The translations under genes and the position numbers were made by a program. This document shows, in pieces, positions 17,300-26,497 of a DNA stretch of 64,000 nucleotides. Each line of letters begins with the position of its first letter. Positions within the stretch are counted from its first letter, which is position 1. Source of the DNA: Marinomonas lutimaris (GTDB lineage Bacteria > Pseudomonadota > Gammaproteobacteria > Pseudomonadales > Marinomonadaceae); NCBI RefSeq assembly GCF_019426345.1, contig NZ_JAHLLW010000012.1, positions 62,001 to 126,000 on the forward strand, in the 5' to 3' direction. Below the pieces are notes generated by a model that saw only the letters and a list, made by a program, of their open reading frames with translations, had not been told where the DNA came from and did not search any database.

Positions 17300-19546
17300 C
17301 TATTGCGCCACCGAGCAATGAAAACCTAATTGCATCGCGACACTCTCCAACTCGTTAAATTCTTCTAATAATTTTTGACAATCATTCACCTTGGTTATCG
17401 ATTTACTTCGTGCCCCCAGCGCCAACATGGCAAGCGCTAACTTATCATCACCAGCACAATCCAACTCACCACCCTGAGGAAGCCCGCCATCAATAAGCAA
17501 ATCACCATTTTCATAAACACAGGCAATTTTCATATGCGCAAGCGCATCCACAAAAGCCAACACTCTATCCTCATAGTAATAAGGCAGAGAACCAACTCCT
17601 TGAATACGACTTTCGCCTTTTGCGTAAGCAGCTGCGACACACAACAAAGGCAACTCATTTCTAAACTGATAACTCTGCTCTGGTAATAGAGTGAACGACT
17701 GTAACTCAGCAAACCCTACCTGCACCTTACCTTCGCACAACCCAGTAACACTCTGCTTAGGAATAGACACGTCCGCACCAATCGATTTTAAAAACGAAAA
17801 AAATGCAAAAGACACCGAATCTAAACCAGCGTTTTCAATGAGCAACTCCGAACCAGGCAGCAAGCTCGATAACAACACGAGCCAAGCCGCCTCATACTCA
17901 TCGCCAGACAATACAATATCCGTACCAACCAAAGGAGCCGAAACAAGCCTAAAACCACCAGCCTGATCCAATATAGTCACACCAAATTGACGCAATAACA
18001 CTTCACAGTGAGAGACACCTAATAACAACGGTTTAACAAAACTCTCAGCGGGCGAATACAGCGCAGCCAAAAACGCTGACATGCGTAAGCGCTCAGATCC
18101 AGCTTTCAAATCCACAGATATATTCGAAGACTTACCAGGAAAAAGATTCACCGGCAGACAATCCGCCATTTCAGAAACAACACGGCCGCCCATTTTGCGC
18201 ACCAAAGAAAATAAATCACCCATTGATTGATTGAGCAACTTACCTTCAGCAACGACAGACACAGAAAATGACTGCCCAGCCAAAACAGGCAACAGCAAAT
18301 ATAAACTTTCCCTAGACTGATGCACGTTAATTGGTGCAATGGGCGCTTTTAAACCGCGAAGACCAACACCATGAACCCGCAAATGGTCAGCAGATACCTC
18401 TTCAATCACCACCCCCATATCCCTAAAAGCCTGCATGGTGATGCGCACATCCCCAGTCAGATCAATGTTCTTTATCTCACTCACACCCTCTGAAAGCGCC
18501 GCTATAGTAATCGCTTTATGTGACAAAGATTTGTCACCTAACAAAGAAATATCACCTTTAATGGCAGAAGCCGGCAAAACAGAAACAGATACGGGACGAA
18601 CTTCTTTCACAGCACCAATTGTACGCTGCTCTAGTAATCGAAGAAAATGATCTCGCGCAGACTTGGCTCGAGTAAAAACACCAAACATGCTAGTGCCGTC
18701 ACCTTGGTCTATGGCGGCGCGCATATCAGCAAGACGATCAGTAAAATGATCCAAGGTGGCTAAAGTAGCCTCTTTATTTGCTAAAAAGACATCTCGCCAC
18801 ATCACAGGATCACTGGATGCTATTCGAGTGAAATCACGAAAACCACCCGCAGCAAACTTGAATATATCTTGACTACGCTCACCATTAGCAAGCGCATCAA
18901 CCAAGGTGTAAGCAAGCAAATGCGGCAAATGACTTGAGGAAGCCAATACATGGTCATGATGATCAACATCCATGCTCACAACATCCGCCCCAACTGCACG
19001 CCAAAGGCGATGAAGACGATCCAACAACACAGGATTACTGTCAGCCAATGGCGTCACTATGGCCATATGTTTTTCAAAAAGCAGAGGGTTAGATGCCAGC
19101 ACACCGCTTTTTTCCGCACCAGCAATAGGATGACCCGGAATAAAATTAGCCGGAACATATCCGAAAACGCGACGAACCGCCTCAACCACACTACCTTTCG
19201 TTGAACCCACATCAGTCACTAACGTATGCTCAGACAAAAAAGGCTTAAGATCAGACAAGACAGACTCCATCGCCCTTACCGGAGTAGCGAGAACAATGAC
19301 ATCCATCTTAGAGATAAAATCCGCCGACATCTCTGCAGGATGATCTATAACACCCGTTGAAACACCTAGAGCCAACTCACCTTCTCGCCGATCAACCGCA
19401 TATAGCGTTGCTAAGCCACGCTCTTTCAGCGCTTTCGCGAATGAGCCACCTATCATGCCAAGACCGATGATCATTACATTGCCAAATTTCTTTTTTTCTT
19501 GGGACGTCATATCAACAGACGCTTGAAAATCATTTTCACCAGTCAA
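17300..19546 (-). CDS. tyrA: Prephenate dehydrogenase fused to a degenerate EPSP-synthase (AroA-like) domain
   Basis: 748 aa. The N-terminal half (about 22-315) is a TyrA-type dehydrogenase making 4-hydroxyphenylpyruvate: NAD loop GLGMIGGS (residues 28-35), [22 protein letters not shown] and [11 protein letters not shown] are intact. The C-terminal half (about 325-748) is homologous to AroA over its whole length, as in the Pseudomonas fusion, but key positions differ. GDKS is kept (337-340), the following Arg is Lys344, the NSGT loop is QSRES (410-414), the SAQVKSA motif is SERLRMS, the catalytic Asp before Glu is Asn630, KESDR is YYEDR (about 657-661), and DHR is DDK (700-702). The dehydrogenase should work; EPSP synthesis by this domain is doubtful, so another aroA would be needed. 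The frame is intact, so the domain is being kept. Confidence 0.9.
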   Translation of the reverse strand: MTGENDFQASVDMTSQEKKKFGNVMIIGLGMIGGSFAKALKERGLATLYAVDRREGELALGVSTGVIDHPAEMSADFISKMDVIVLATPVRAMESVLSDLKPFLSEHTLVTDVGSTKGSVVEAVRRVFGYVPANFIPGHPIAGAEKSGVLASNPLLFEKHMAIVTPLADSNPVLLDRLHRLWRAVGADVVSMDVDHHDHVLASSSHLPHLLAYTLVDALANGERSQDIFKFAAGGFRDFTRIASSDPVMWRDVFLANKEATLATLDHFTDRLADMRAAIDQGDGTSMFGVFTRAKSARDHFLRLLEQRTIGAVKEVRPVSVSVLPASAIKGDISLLGDKSLSHKAITIAALSEGVSEIKNIDLTGDVRITMQAFRDMGVVIEEVSADHLRVHGVGLRGLKAPIAPINVHQSRESLYLLLPVLAGQSFSVSVVAEGKLLNQSMGDLFSLVRKMGGRVVSEMADCLPVNLFPGKSSNISVDLKAGSERLRMSAFLAALYSPAESFVKPLLLGVSHCEVLLRQFGVTILDQAGGFRLVSAPLVGTDIVLSGDEYEAAWLVLLSSLLPGSELLIENAGLDSVSFAFFSFLKSIGADVSIPKQSVTGLCEGKVQVGFAELQSFTLLPEQSYQFRNELPLLCVAAAYAKGESRIQGVGSLPYYYEDRVLAFVDALAHMKIACVYENGDLLIDGGLPQGGELDCAGDDKLALAMLALGARSKSITKVNDCQKLLEEFNELESVAMQLGFHCSVAQ

Positions 19547-19568
19547 AGCACAACACTCTTATTAATTA

Positions 19569-20690
19569 CTAAAGCACAGCCACAGGATAGGAACCCAACA
19601 CCTTCACTTCCGAAGCACGTTCACGTAATTCATCGATTACGGCACGACAATCTTCATCTTGATAATGACCGACGAAATCAATATAAAATATATAACCCCA
19701 ACGACTCATTAAAGAAGGACGAGTTTCCAGACGCGTCATATCAACCCCATGGCGCTCAAAAGCCTCAAGCAATCGATACAGAGCACCCGGCTCATTTTTC
19801 GCACTAATTAGCAGCGATGTTTTATCTTTACCACTTGGTGGAACATCCTGATTACCAACAATCAAAAAACGCGTAGTATTATCAGGACGATCTTCAATAT
19901 TAGAAGATACTTTCAATAAACCGTATAGCTCACAAGCTACCTCACCCGCAATCGCAGCAATAGCACGACCACTGCGACCCGCTTCAGCCGCAAGACGAGC
20001 CGCTTCAGCGTTGGAGCTTACAGCAACACGCTCTACATGCGGCCAATAACGATCCAACCAAGCACGACATTGTGCTAAAGACTGTTGATGAGAATAGATA
20101 TGAGTGACATCTTCAGAGTTGATATTCGGACTCACCAATAAATGATGGTGAATTCGTTCTTCCACTTCTCCGCAAATTTTCAAACGCGAATCCCGAAAGC
20201 TATCTAAGGTATGATTAACAACACCTTCGGTCGAATTCTCAACTGGCACAACACCATAATTCGCAGCACCAGACTCAACTTCACGAAAAACCTCATCAAT
20301 AGCCGCCATAGGTGCACTAATAATAGATTTACCAAAGTGCTTTAACGCTGCCTGTTGCGTAAAAGTGCCCTCTGGCCCTAAAAACGCAATGCGCATCGGC
20401 TTCTCAAGCGCGAGACATGAAGACATAACCTGACGAAATATCTTCGCCATTTCCTCATTCCCCAAAGGCCCTTCATTGCGCTCCATAACCCTACGCAGAA
20501 CCTGAGCCTCACGTTCAGGGCGATAAAAGACAACGGCTTCCCCACCTTGCTCAGCAAGCTTAACTTCAGCCACTTTTTGAGCGCAGGATGCACGCTCATT
20601 AATGAGCATTTGAATTTGCGAATCAATCGAATCAATACGATCACGCAATAAAGGCAGCGTATCTGGCACTGCTTGTTTAGAATTTGACAT
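19569..20690 (-). CDS. pheA: Bifunctional chorismate mutase / prephenate dehydratase
   Basis: P-protein (373 aa) that converts chorismate to prephenate and then phenylpyruvate. It has an AroQ-type mutase domain (about 10-95, LRDRIDSIDSQIQMLINERA...YRPEREAQVLRR), a dehydratase domain (about 100-275, FLGPEGTFTQQAAL, VPVENSTEGVVNHTLDSF) and a C-terminal ACT domain (about 283-365, NEPGALYRLLEAFERHGVDMTRLE and ETRPS) that senses phenylalanine. It sits between serC and the tyrA fusion, 22 bp before the latter. In Pseudomonas a hisC-type aminotransferase lies at this junction; here it is absent. Confidence 0.97.
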   Translation of the reverse strand: MSNSKQAVPDTLPLLRDRIDSIDSQIQMLINERASCAQKVAEVKLAEQGGEAVVFYRPEREAQVLRRVMERNEGPLGNEEMAKIFRQVMSSCLALEKPMRIAFLGPEGTFTQQAALKHFGKSIISAPMAAIDEVFREVESGAANYGVVPVENSTEGVVNHTLDSFRDSRLKICGEVEERIHHHLLVSPNINSEDVTHIYSHQQSLAQCRAWLDRYWPHVERVAVSSNAEAARLAAEAGRSGRAIAAIAGEVACELYGLLKVSSNIEDRPDNTTRFLIVGNQDVPPSGKDKTSLLISAKNEPGALYRLLEAFERHGVDMTRLETRPSLMSRWGYIFYIDFVGHYQDEDCRAVIDELRERASEVKVLGSYPVAVL

Positions 20691-20730
20691 GCTAATTATT
20701 ATCCGTAGAGGTTACTGTCTTTAAAAAGTA

Positions 20731-21810
20731 TTATCCGTGACGTTTTTCAAAGCCACGCATAAAATCAATTAAAGCTTCAATTCCTTCCATAGGCATGGCG
20801 TTATATATACTTGCTCGCATACCACCAACAGAACGATGGCCAGCTAAAGTGCGCAGACCAGCCGCTTCAGATTCCTGCAAAAAGAGGGATTCAAGTGATT
20901 CATCCGCCAAAATAAATGGCACGTTCATGCGAGATCTATAAGCAGGATCAACAGGGTTTGAATAAAAATCGCTAGCGTCGATGAAGTCGTATAAAGCCTG
21001 TGCTTTACGAATATTGATTGCCTCAATAGCCTCAACACCACCCTGCTCCTCCAACCACTCAAACACTAAATCAGCCAAGTAAATTGCAAAAGTTGGCGGC
21101 GTATTAATCATCGAGTCATTTGCCGCTAAATTCGCAAAATTCCAAATTGATGGCAACTCATCACTGCTGCGCGCCAATAAATCCTTACGAATAATACAGA
21201 TAACCACACCCGCTGGACCAACATTCTTCTGCGCCCCAGCGTAAATCAAACCGTATTTGCTCACATCAATTTTGCGAGACAAAATCGTTGAAGACAAATC
21301 TGCAACGATAGGCAAATTCGTTTCAGGCAAGCCAGAAAACTCTAGACCGCCAATAGTTTCATTTGGACAAAGATGCAAATATGCTGCACTTTCATCCAAC
21401 TCTAGAGTAGAAAAATCAGGAACCGTACTGTAGTTCTGCTCTTTTGAAGATCCCACCACATTTACTTTAGTATATCTTTTGGCCTCTTTAATTGCTTTTG
21501 AAGACCAAGCACCTGTATCTAAAAAGCAAGCAGAATCAAAACCATTCACCAAGTTCGCCGGAATTTGAGCAAATAAAGTAGACGCTCCACCTTGAACAAA
21601 AAGAATTTCATAGTCATCGCTAATATTCATCAAACGCGACAAACGCGCCTTAGCAGATGCAAGAATGGACATAAACTCAGAACTACGGTGACTCATTTCC
21701 ATTACAGAAACGCCAGCACCATGCCAATCTAGCATTTCAGCCTGCGCTTTTTTCAAAACCGCCTCTGGAAGCGCTGCTGGACCAGAACAAAAATTATATA
21801 CTCGGCTCAT
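20731..21810 (-). CDS. serC: Phosphoserine aminotransferase
   Basis: PLP aminotransferase (359 aa) making 3-phosphoserine from 3-phosphohydroxypyruvate, and also the matching vitamin B6 precursor step. N-terminal FCSGPAALPEAVL, MEMSHRSSEF and the PLP lysine in YAGAQKNVGPAG are typical. It begins the serC-pheA-tyrA/aroA-cmk-rpsA run, 40 bp ahead of pheA, and lies downstream of gyrA behind a terminator. Confidence 0.97.
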   Translation of the reverse strand: MSRVYNFCSGPAALPEAVLKKAQAEMLDWHGAGVSVMEMSHRSSEFMSILASAKARLSRLMNISDDYEILFVQGGASTLFAQIPANLVNGFDSACFLDTGAWSSKAIKEAKRYTKVNVVGSSKEQNYSTVPDFSTLELDESAAYLHLCPNETIGGLEFSGLPETNLPIVADLSSTILSRKIDVSKYGLIYAGAQKNVGPAGVVICIIRKDLLARSSDELPSIWNFANLAANDSMINTPPTFAIYLADLVFEWLEEQGGVEAIEAINIRKAQALYDFIDASDFYSNPVDPAYRSRMNVPFILADESLESLFLQESEAAGLRTLAGHRSVGGMRASIYNAMPMEGIEALIDFMRGFEKRHG

Positions 21811-21862
21811 CCTGCTTATTTACCTCTAGTATTTTCAGGAACTACTTTACAAGAACGATCTA

Positions 21863-21895
21863 CAACAAAAGCGACGCACCTAGGTGCGTCGCTTT
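21863..21895 (-). terminator. Terminator after gyrA
   Basis: 28-bp perfect palindrome (21868-21895, arms AAAGCGACGCAC, loop CTAG). On the minus strand it is followed by a T-rich stretch (TTTTGTTGT). It lies directly past the gyrA stop and before serC. Confidence 0.8.
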
Positions 21896-21900
21896 ATTTT

Positions 21901-24588
21901 CTATTCCGCGTCAGTATCAAGGATATCTGGAGATTCGTCACCATCACTTGGCGCCTGATCAACAACGACATCACCTGCCTCATCGATCTCAATATCTTCT
22001 TCATCATCTTCAACAACACGTTCAATACCAACCAAATGCTCATCATTGGTCAAACGAATCAAAGTAACACCTTGAGTATTTCGCCCCTGACATGACACTT
22101 CTGTCACACGAGTACGAACCAAGGTACCTTGATCGGTAATCAAAATAATCTCATCCGTTTCATCTACCTGAGCAGCACCAACAACAGGGCCGTTACGCTC
22201 AGAAACTTGAATACCGATAACACCTTGACCACCACGACCATACACTGGGAAGTCTTCTACTAAAGTACGTTTACCATAACCATTTTCACAAGCCATCAAT
22301 ACAGCAGAGCCATCCTGAGGAACGATAAGCGAAACAACCTTAGCGCCTTCATTCAAGCGAATACCACGAACACCTGCCGCAGTACGTCCCATTGCACGAA
22401 CATCAGACTCTTTAAAGCGGATTGTTTTGCCCGAAGATGAAACCAACATAATATCGTTTTCACCATTGGTAACAGACACACCAACCAGCTCATCTGTTTC
22501 ATCCAAGCTAAGTGCAATCAAACCAGTTGAACGAGGGCGAGCAAAATGCTGCATCGCTGTTTTCTTAACTGTTCCGTTTGCCGTCGCCATAAAGATATAG
22601 CTGCTTGCCTCAACGATAGCGTCATCGGCAACCTCATCATCCGCTTCCGAATCAGCTTCAACCGCCTCAACAACCGGCAAAGGTAATAGCGCGGAGATAG
22701 ATTCGCCTTCTCTCAACGGCAACAAGTTAACAATAGGACGACCTTTCGCACTTCGACTAGCTACTGGAATTTCAAACACACGCAACCAGTAAACTTTACC
22801 AAAATTACTAAATAGCATGATGGTGTCATGGCTACTAGTAACCAATAGGTGCTCAATGTGATCTTCGTCTTTCATGCTCGCAGAAGATTTACCACGACCA
22901 CCACGACGCTGAGCTTGATACTCAACTAATGGCTGAGATTTCGCATAACCTGTATTCGAAATCGTCACCACCATTGGCGCTTCATCGATCAAATCAGCAA
23001 TAGTCAAATCTTGACGAGAAGTTAAGATTTCAGTACGACGAGCATCACCAAAAGTATCTCGAACCTCTTCTAGCTCTTCACGAATAACTTCCATTAAACG
23101 ATCTGGGTTAGACAAAATGTTCAACAACTCACCAATAAGCTCAATCAGAGACTTATATTCGCCCAGTAATTTATCGTGCTCCAAGCCTGTTAAACGATGT
23201 AGACGCAAGTCCAAAATTGCTTGAGCTTGATCTGGTGACAAATGATATGCACCATCAACAAAGCCGTATCCAGCTTCAAGATCGTCAGGACGACAAGCAT
23301 CCGCACCAGCGCGCTCAAGCATGGCAACCACATTACCTGGCTCCCAAGACTCGCTAACAATTTTCTCTTTTGCTTCTGCAGACGTTGGCGATGTACGGAT
23401 TAGCTCAATTACGCGATCAATGTTCGCTAGGGAAACAGCCAAGCCTTCAAGAATGTGACCACGTTCGCGCGCTTTACGAAGTTCGTAAATAGTACGACGA
23501 GTAACGACTTCGCGACGGTGTTTAACAAAGCATTCAAGAATTTGTTTGATATTAAGTAACTGAGGACGACCATCAACCAAGGCCACCATATTAATACCAA
23601 ACACTGACTGCAATTGAGTTTGCGTGAAGATGTTATTCACAACAACATCAGGGTTTTCACCGCGACGCAACTCTATAACGATACGCATACCGTCTTTGTC
23701 AGATTCATCACGAAGCTCACTGATACCTTCCAGTTTTTTCTCTTTAACTAGCTCAGCGATTTTTTCAATCACTTTCGCTTTGTTTAACTGATAAGGAATT
23801 TCAGTAAAAACGATGGATTGGCGATTGCCTTTTTCCATGTCTTCAAAATGGTGACGAGCGCGCATGTAAATACGACCGCGACCAGTTTTGTAAGCTTCAA
23901 TAATACCTGCGCGACCATTAATAAACGCCCCAGTTGGGAAGTCTGGCCCCGGTATATGATCGATAAGCTCATCAATAGTAATATCAGCGTTATCAATAAC
24001 CGCCAAACAACCATCGATAATCTCACCAAGATTATGAGGTGGGATATTAGTTGCCATACCTACCGCAATACCCGCCGAACCGTTTACTAACAGTCCAGGC
24101 ACACGCGCTGGCAATACTTCTGGCATAAATTCCGTGCCATCATAGTTAGGCACGAAGTCGACAGTTTCTTTCTCTAAATCCATCAAAAGATGATGAGAAA
24201 TTTTCGCCATACGGATTTCGGTATAACGCATTGCCGCAGCACTATCACCATCGACAGAACCGAAGTTACCCTGACCATCAACCAAGGTGTAACGCATTGA
24301 GAAAGGCTGCGCCATACGAACAATCGTATCGTATACAGCAGAATCACCATGTGGGTGATATTTACCGATTACATCACCGACGATACGCGCCGATTTTTTG
24401 TACGGTTTATTCCAATCATTTTTAAGTTCATTCATCGCAAATAGAACGCGACGGTGAACAGGCTTTAACCCGTCTCGTACATCAGGTAATGCTCGGCCTA
24501 CAATAACGCTCATTGCGTAATCTAGGTAAGATCCCTTAAGTTCATTTTCGATACTGACGGGAATAATTTCTTTGGCTAATTCACCCAT
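21901..24588 (-). CDS. gyrA: DNA gyrase subunit A
   Basis: Type II topoisomerase subunit that cuts and rejoins DNA during negative supercoiling (895 aa). The catalytic tyrosine is Tyr122 ([11 protein letters not shown]). The quinolone-determining region reads [19 protein letters not shown] with Ser83 and Asp87, the residues of susceptible strains. The C-terminal beta-pinwheel carries the GyrA-box QRRGGRGK, and there is an acidic insert (about residues 640-662, [17 protein letters not shown]) and an acidic tail; both occur in other gammaproteobacterial GyrA proteins. Upstream lies a 347-bp gap shared with ubiG. Confidence 0.98.
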   Translation of the reverse strand: MGELAKEIIPVSIENELKGSYLDYAMSVIVGRALPDVRDGLKPVHRRVLFAMNELKNDWNKPYKKSARIVGDVIGKYHPHGDSAVYDTIVRMAQPFSMRYTLVDGQGNFGSVDGDSAAAMRYTEIRMAKISHHLLMDLEKETVDFVPNYDGTEFMPEVLPARVPGLLVNGSAGIAVGMATNIPPHNLGEIIDGCLAVIDNADITIDELIDHIPGPDFPTGAFINGRAGIIEAYKTGRGRIYMRARHHFEDMEKGNRQSIVFTEIPYQLNKAKVIEKIAELVKEKKLEGISELRDESDKDGMRIVIELRRGENPDVVVNNIFTQTQLQSVFGINMVALVDGRPQLLNIKQILECFVKHRREVVTRRTIYELRKARERGHILEGLAVSLANIDRVIELIRTSPTSAEAKEKIVSESWEPGNVVAMLERAGADACRPDDLEAGYGFVDGAYHLSPDQAQAILDLRLHRLTGLEHDKLLGEYKSLIELIGELLNILSNPDRLMEVIREELEEVRDTFGDARRTEILTSRQDLTIADLIDEAPMVVTISNTGYAKSQPLVEYQAQRRGGRGKSSASMKDEDHIEHLLVTSSHDTIMLFSNFGKVYWLRVFEIPVASRSAKGRPIVNLLPLREGESISALLPLPVVEAVEADSEADDEVADDAIVEASSYIFMATANGTVKKTAMQHFARPRSTGLIALSLDETDELVGVSVTNGENDIMLVSSSGKTIRFKESDVRAMGRTAAGVRGIRLNEGAKVVSLIVPQDGSAVLMACENGYGKRTLVEDFPVYGRGGQGVIGIQVSERNGPVVGAAQVDETDEIILITDQGTLVRTRVTEVSCQGRNTQGVTLIRLTNDEHLVGIERVVEDDEEDIEIDEAGDVVVDQAPSDGDESPDILDTDAE

Positions 24589-24935
24589 AGATACAATCGA
24601 TCCTTATGCCTCGGAGTCAAAAAGACTCCCTAATATCTTTTTATAAGCGCCGCATTGTAACATAAGGAAATAAATAACACCCCTTCAAGGAGCATGTTTT
24701 GTTGCTCTATATTGCATTTATAGAAACCACCCATCACACACACCCTTTGACAAAGTAAGTTTGCTATTGGTCACCTCTTAGGTTGACGCTATACTAGAGA
24801 GACACTAGAAAAAACACGCTTCAACCCCAATACTTTAAATACACGAAAAAGCATTAAAGAATATAAGCCAGCAGTTCAGTACAACGAACACCGCTTCCAC
24901 CACTTTTAGCGACACTGAAAAATGGAAACCAAAAC
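24589..24935. promoter_or_regulatory. Divergent intergenic region between gyrA and ubiG
   Basis: 347 bp without a gene. For gyrA (minus) an extended -10, TG-T-TACAAT (hexamer at 24654-24659), is followed in the leader by a small hairpin GGAGTC/GACTCC (24613-24618 with 24624-24629). For ubiG (plus) TTGGTC (24767-24772), a 17-bp spacer and TATACT (24790-24795) form a reasonable sigma-70 promoter with a leader of about 135 nt. I see no RNA gene here. Confidence 0.5.
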
Positions 24936-25658
24936 ATGACAAACACACAACAAAGCAATGTAGACCTAAATGAAGTGGCGAAATTTGAAGCACTTGCAAG
25001 CCGCTGGTGGGACACTGAAAACGAATTCAAACCATTGCATGATATCAACCCTCTACGTACCAACTATATAAGCGAACGCGCCAATGGCTTACAAGGAAAG
25101 AAAGTCATCGACGTGGGCTGCGGTGGCGGCATCCTATCAGAAGCAATGGCAAAGCTAGGTGCAAATGTTAAAGGCATTGATATGGGCGAAGCACCTCTTG
25201 CCGTCGCAAAACTGCATAAAGAAGAATCTAAATTAGATATTGATTACGAAAAAATCACTGCCGAAGAAATAGCGCATCGAGAAGCAGGTCAATATGACGT
25301 TGTTACCTGTCTTGAAATGCTAGAGCACGTACCTGATCCATCCTCTGTAATAAAGGCCTGCATGACATTAGTAAAACCTGGTGGTCACGTGTTTTTCTCT
25401 ACCATCAACAGAAACCCTAAAGCGTATCTTTTTGCCATCGTTGGCGCGGAATATATCTTAAAAATGCTACCAAAAGGAACGCACGATTACGCTAAATTCA
25501 TCCAACCAGCCGAGCTAAACAATTACGCAAGACTAGCTGGATTAGAAGTCACCCACATGACTGGAATGACCTACAACCCTCTGACCAAAGTATACAAACT
25601 TAACGACAAAGATGTGTCTGTCAATTACATGATGCACACTCAAAAAATCGAAGCCTAA
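24936..25658 (+). CDS. ubiG: Ubiquinone biosynthesis O-methyltransferase
   Basis: Class I SAM-dependent methyltransferase (240 aa) that performs both O-methylation steps in ubiquinone synthesis. The SAM motif is [16 protein letters not shown], with [25 protein letters not shown] at the N-terminus and [11 protein letters not shown] and [23 protein letters not shown] further on, all diagnostic of UbiG. A membrane-binding insert typical of the family covers the last of these. It is followed 20 bp later by yciK. In Pseudomonas a phosphatase gene (mupP) usually lies between them; it is missing here. Confidence 0.97.
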   Translation: MTNTQQSNVDLNEVAKFEALASRWWDTENEFKPLHDINPLRTNYISERANGLQGKKVIDVGCGGGILSEAMAKLGANVKGIDMGEAPLAVAKLHKEESKLDIDYEKITAEEIAHREAGQYDVVTCLEMLEHVPDPSSVIKACMTLVKPGGHVFFSTINRNPKAYLFAIVGAEYILKMLPKGTHDYAKFIQPAELNNYARLAGLEVTHMTGMTYNPLTKVYKLNDKDVSVNYMMHTQKIEA

Positions 25659-25678
25659 CTAAGGCACAAGGAGGAGAT

Positions 25679-26422
25679 ATGTTTGATTATCAAGCCCCAA
25701 GCCAACTACTTAAAGACAAGGTCATTCTTGTTACTGGAGCTGGCGACGGTATAGGAAAGACTGCCGCCATCACCTACGCAAAGCATGGTGCAACCGTCAT
25801 ACTCTTAGGCCGCACGACAAAAAAACTCGAAGCGGTTTACGATTACATCGAAAAACAACAATATCCCCAAGCCGCTATTGTCCCCTTAAACCTAGATGGC
25901 GCTGCAGAACACGACTATATAGAGCTAGCCAATACTATTGAGAGTGAATTTGGTCACCTTGACGGCATTCTTCACAATGCCAGCTTACTGGGCGAAAGAA
26001 CTAGCATAGCCACTTATGATCCAACACTGTTTGAGCAGGTTATGCGCGTTAACGTCACCAGCCAGTTATTACTAAATCAAGCCCTACTCCCTCTAATGCA
26101 AAAAGCAAAATACGCCTCCATCATCTTCACATCCTCTGGAGTAGGAAGAAAAGCGAAAGCCAATTGGGGGGCCTATGCAGTATCAAAGTTCGCCACTGAA
26201 GCAATGATGCAATTACTATCCAGCGAACTAGAGAGCCTATCACCTAATGTTCGGGCAAACGCCATCAACCCAGGTGCGACAAGAACCAGCATGCGAGCAA
26301 GTGCCTATCCAGATGAAGACCCAAAAACACTCCCCACACCAGAAGATATAATGCCTGCTTACCTCTATTTAATGGGTCAAGACAGCCTCGCCATCAACGG
26401 CAAATCACTGGATGCCCAATAA
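25679..26422 (+). CDS. yciK: YciK-type short-chain oxidoreductase
   Basis: Short-chain dehydrogenase (247 aa) of the YciK group. NADP-binding GAGDGIGKTAAI, the NAS motif in LHNASLLGERT, and the catalytic YxxxK in WGAYAVSKFA are all present. The physiological substrate is unknown. An excellent ribosome site (AAGGAGGAGAT) sits right before the ATG. Linkage to ubiG is common in gammaproteobacteria, though no role in quinone synthesis has been shown. Confidence 0.92.
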   Translation: MFDYQAPSQLLKDKVILVTGAGDGIGKTAAITYAKHGATVILLGRTTKKLEAVYDYIEKQQYPQAAIVPLNLDGAAEHDYIELANTIESEFGHLDGILHNASLLGERTSIATYDPTLFEQVMRVNVTSQLLLNQALLPLMQKAKYASIIFTSSGVGRKAKANWGAYAVSKFATEAMMQLLSSELESLSPNVRANAINPGATRTSMRASAYPDEDPKTLPTPEDIMPAYLYLMGQDSLAINGKSLDAQ

Positions 26423-26436
26423 AACAATCGCCTTAC

Positions 26437-26467
26437 ATGCAATGGGCAAAGAATGTGCCCATTGCAT
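26437..26467 (+). terminator. Strong hairpin after yciK
   Basis: Perfect 12-bp stem ATGCAATGGGCA/TGCCCATTGCAT with a 7-nt loop. No T-run follows, so it may be a 3'-end stabiliser or a weak terminator before the protease gene. Confidence 0.5.
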
Positions 26468-26497
26468 CACACCACATGCTTCAGTTAATCTGAAGCC

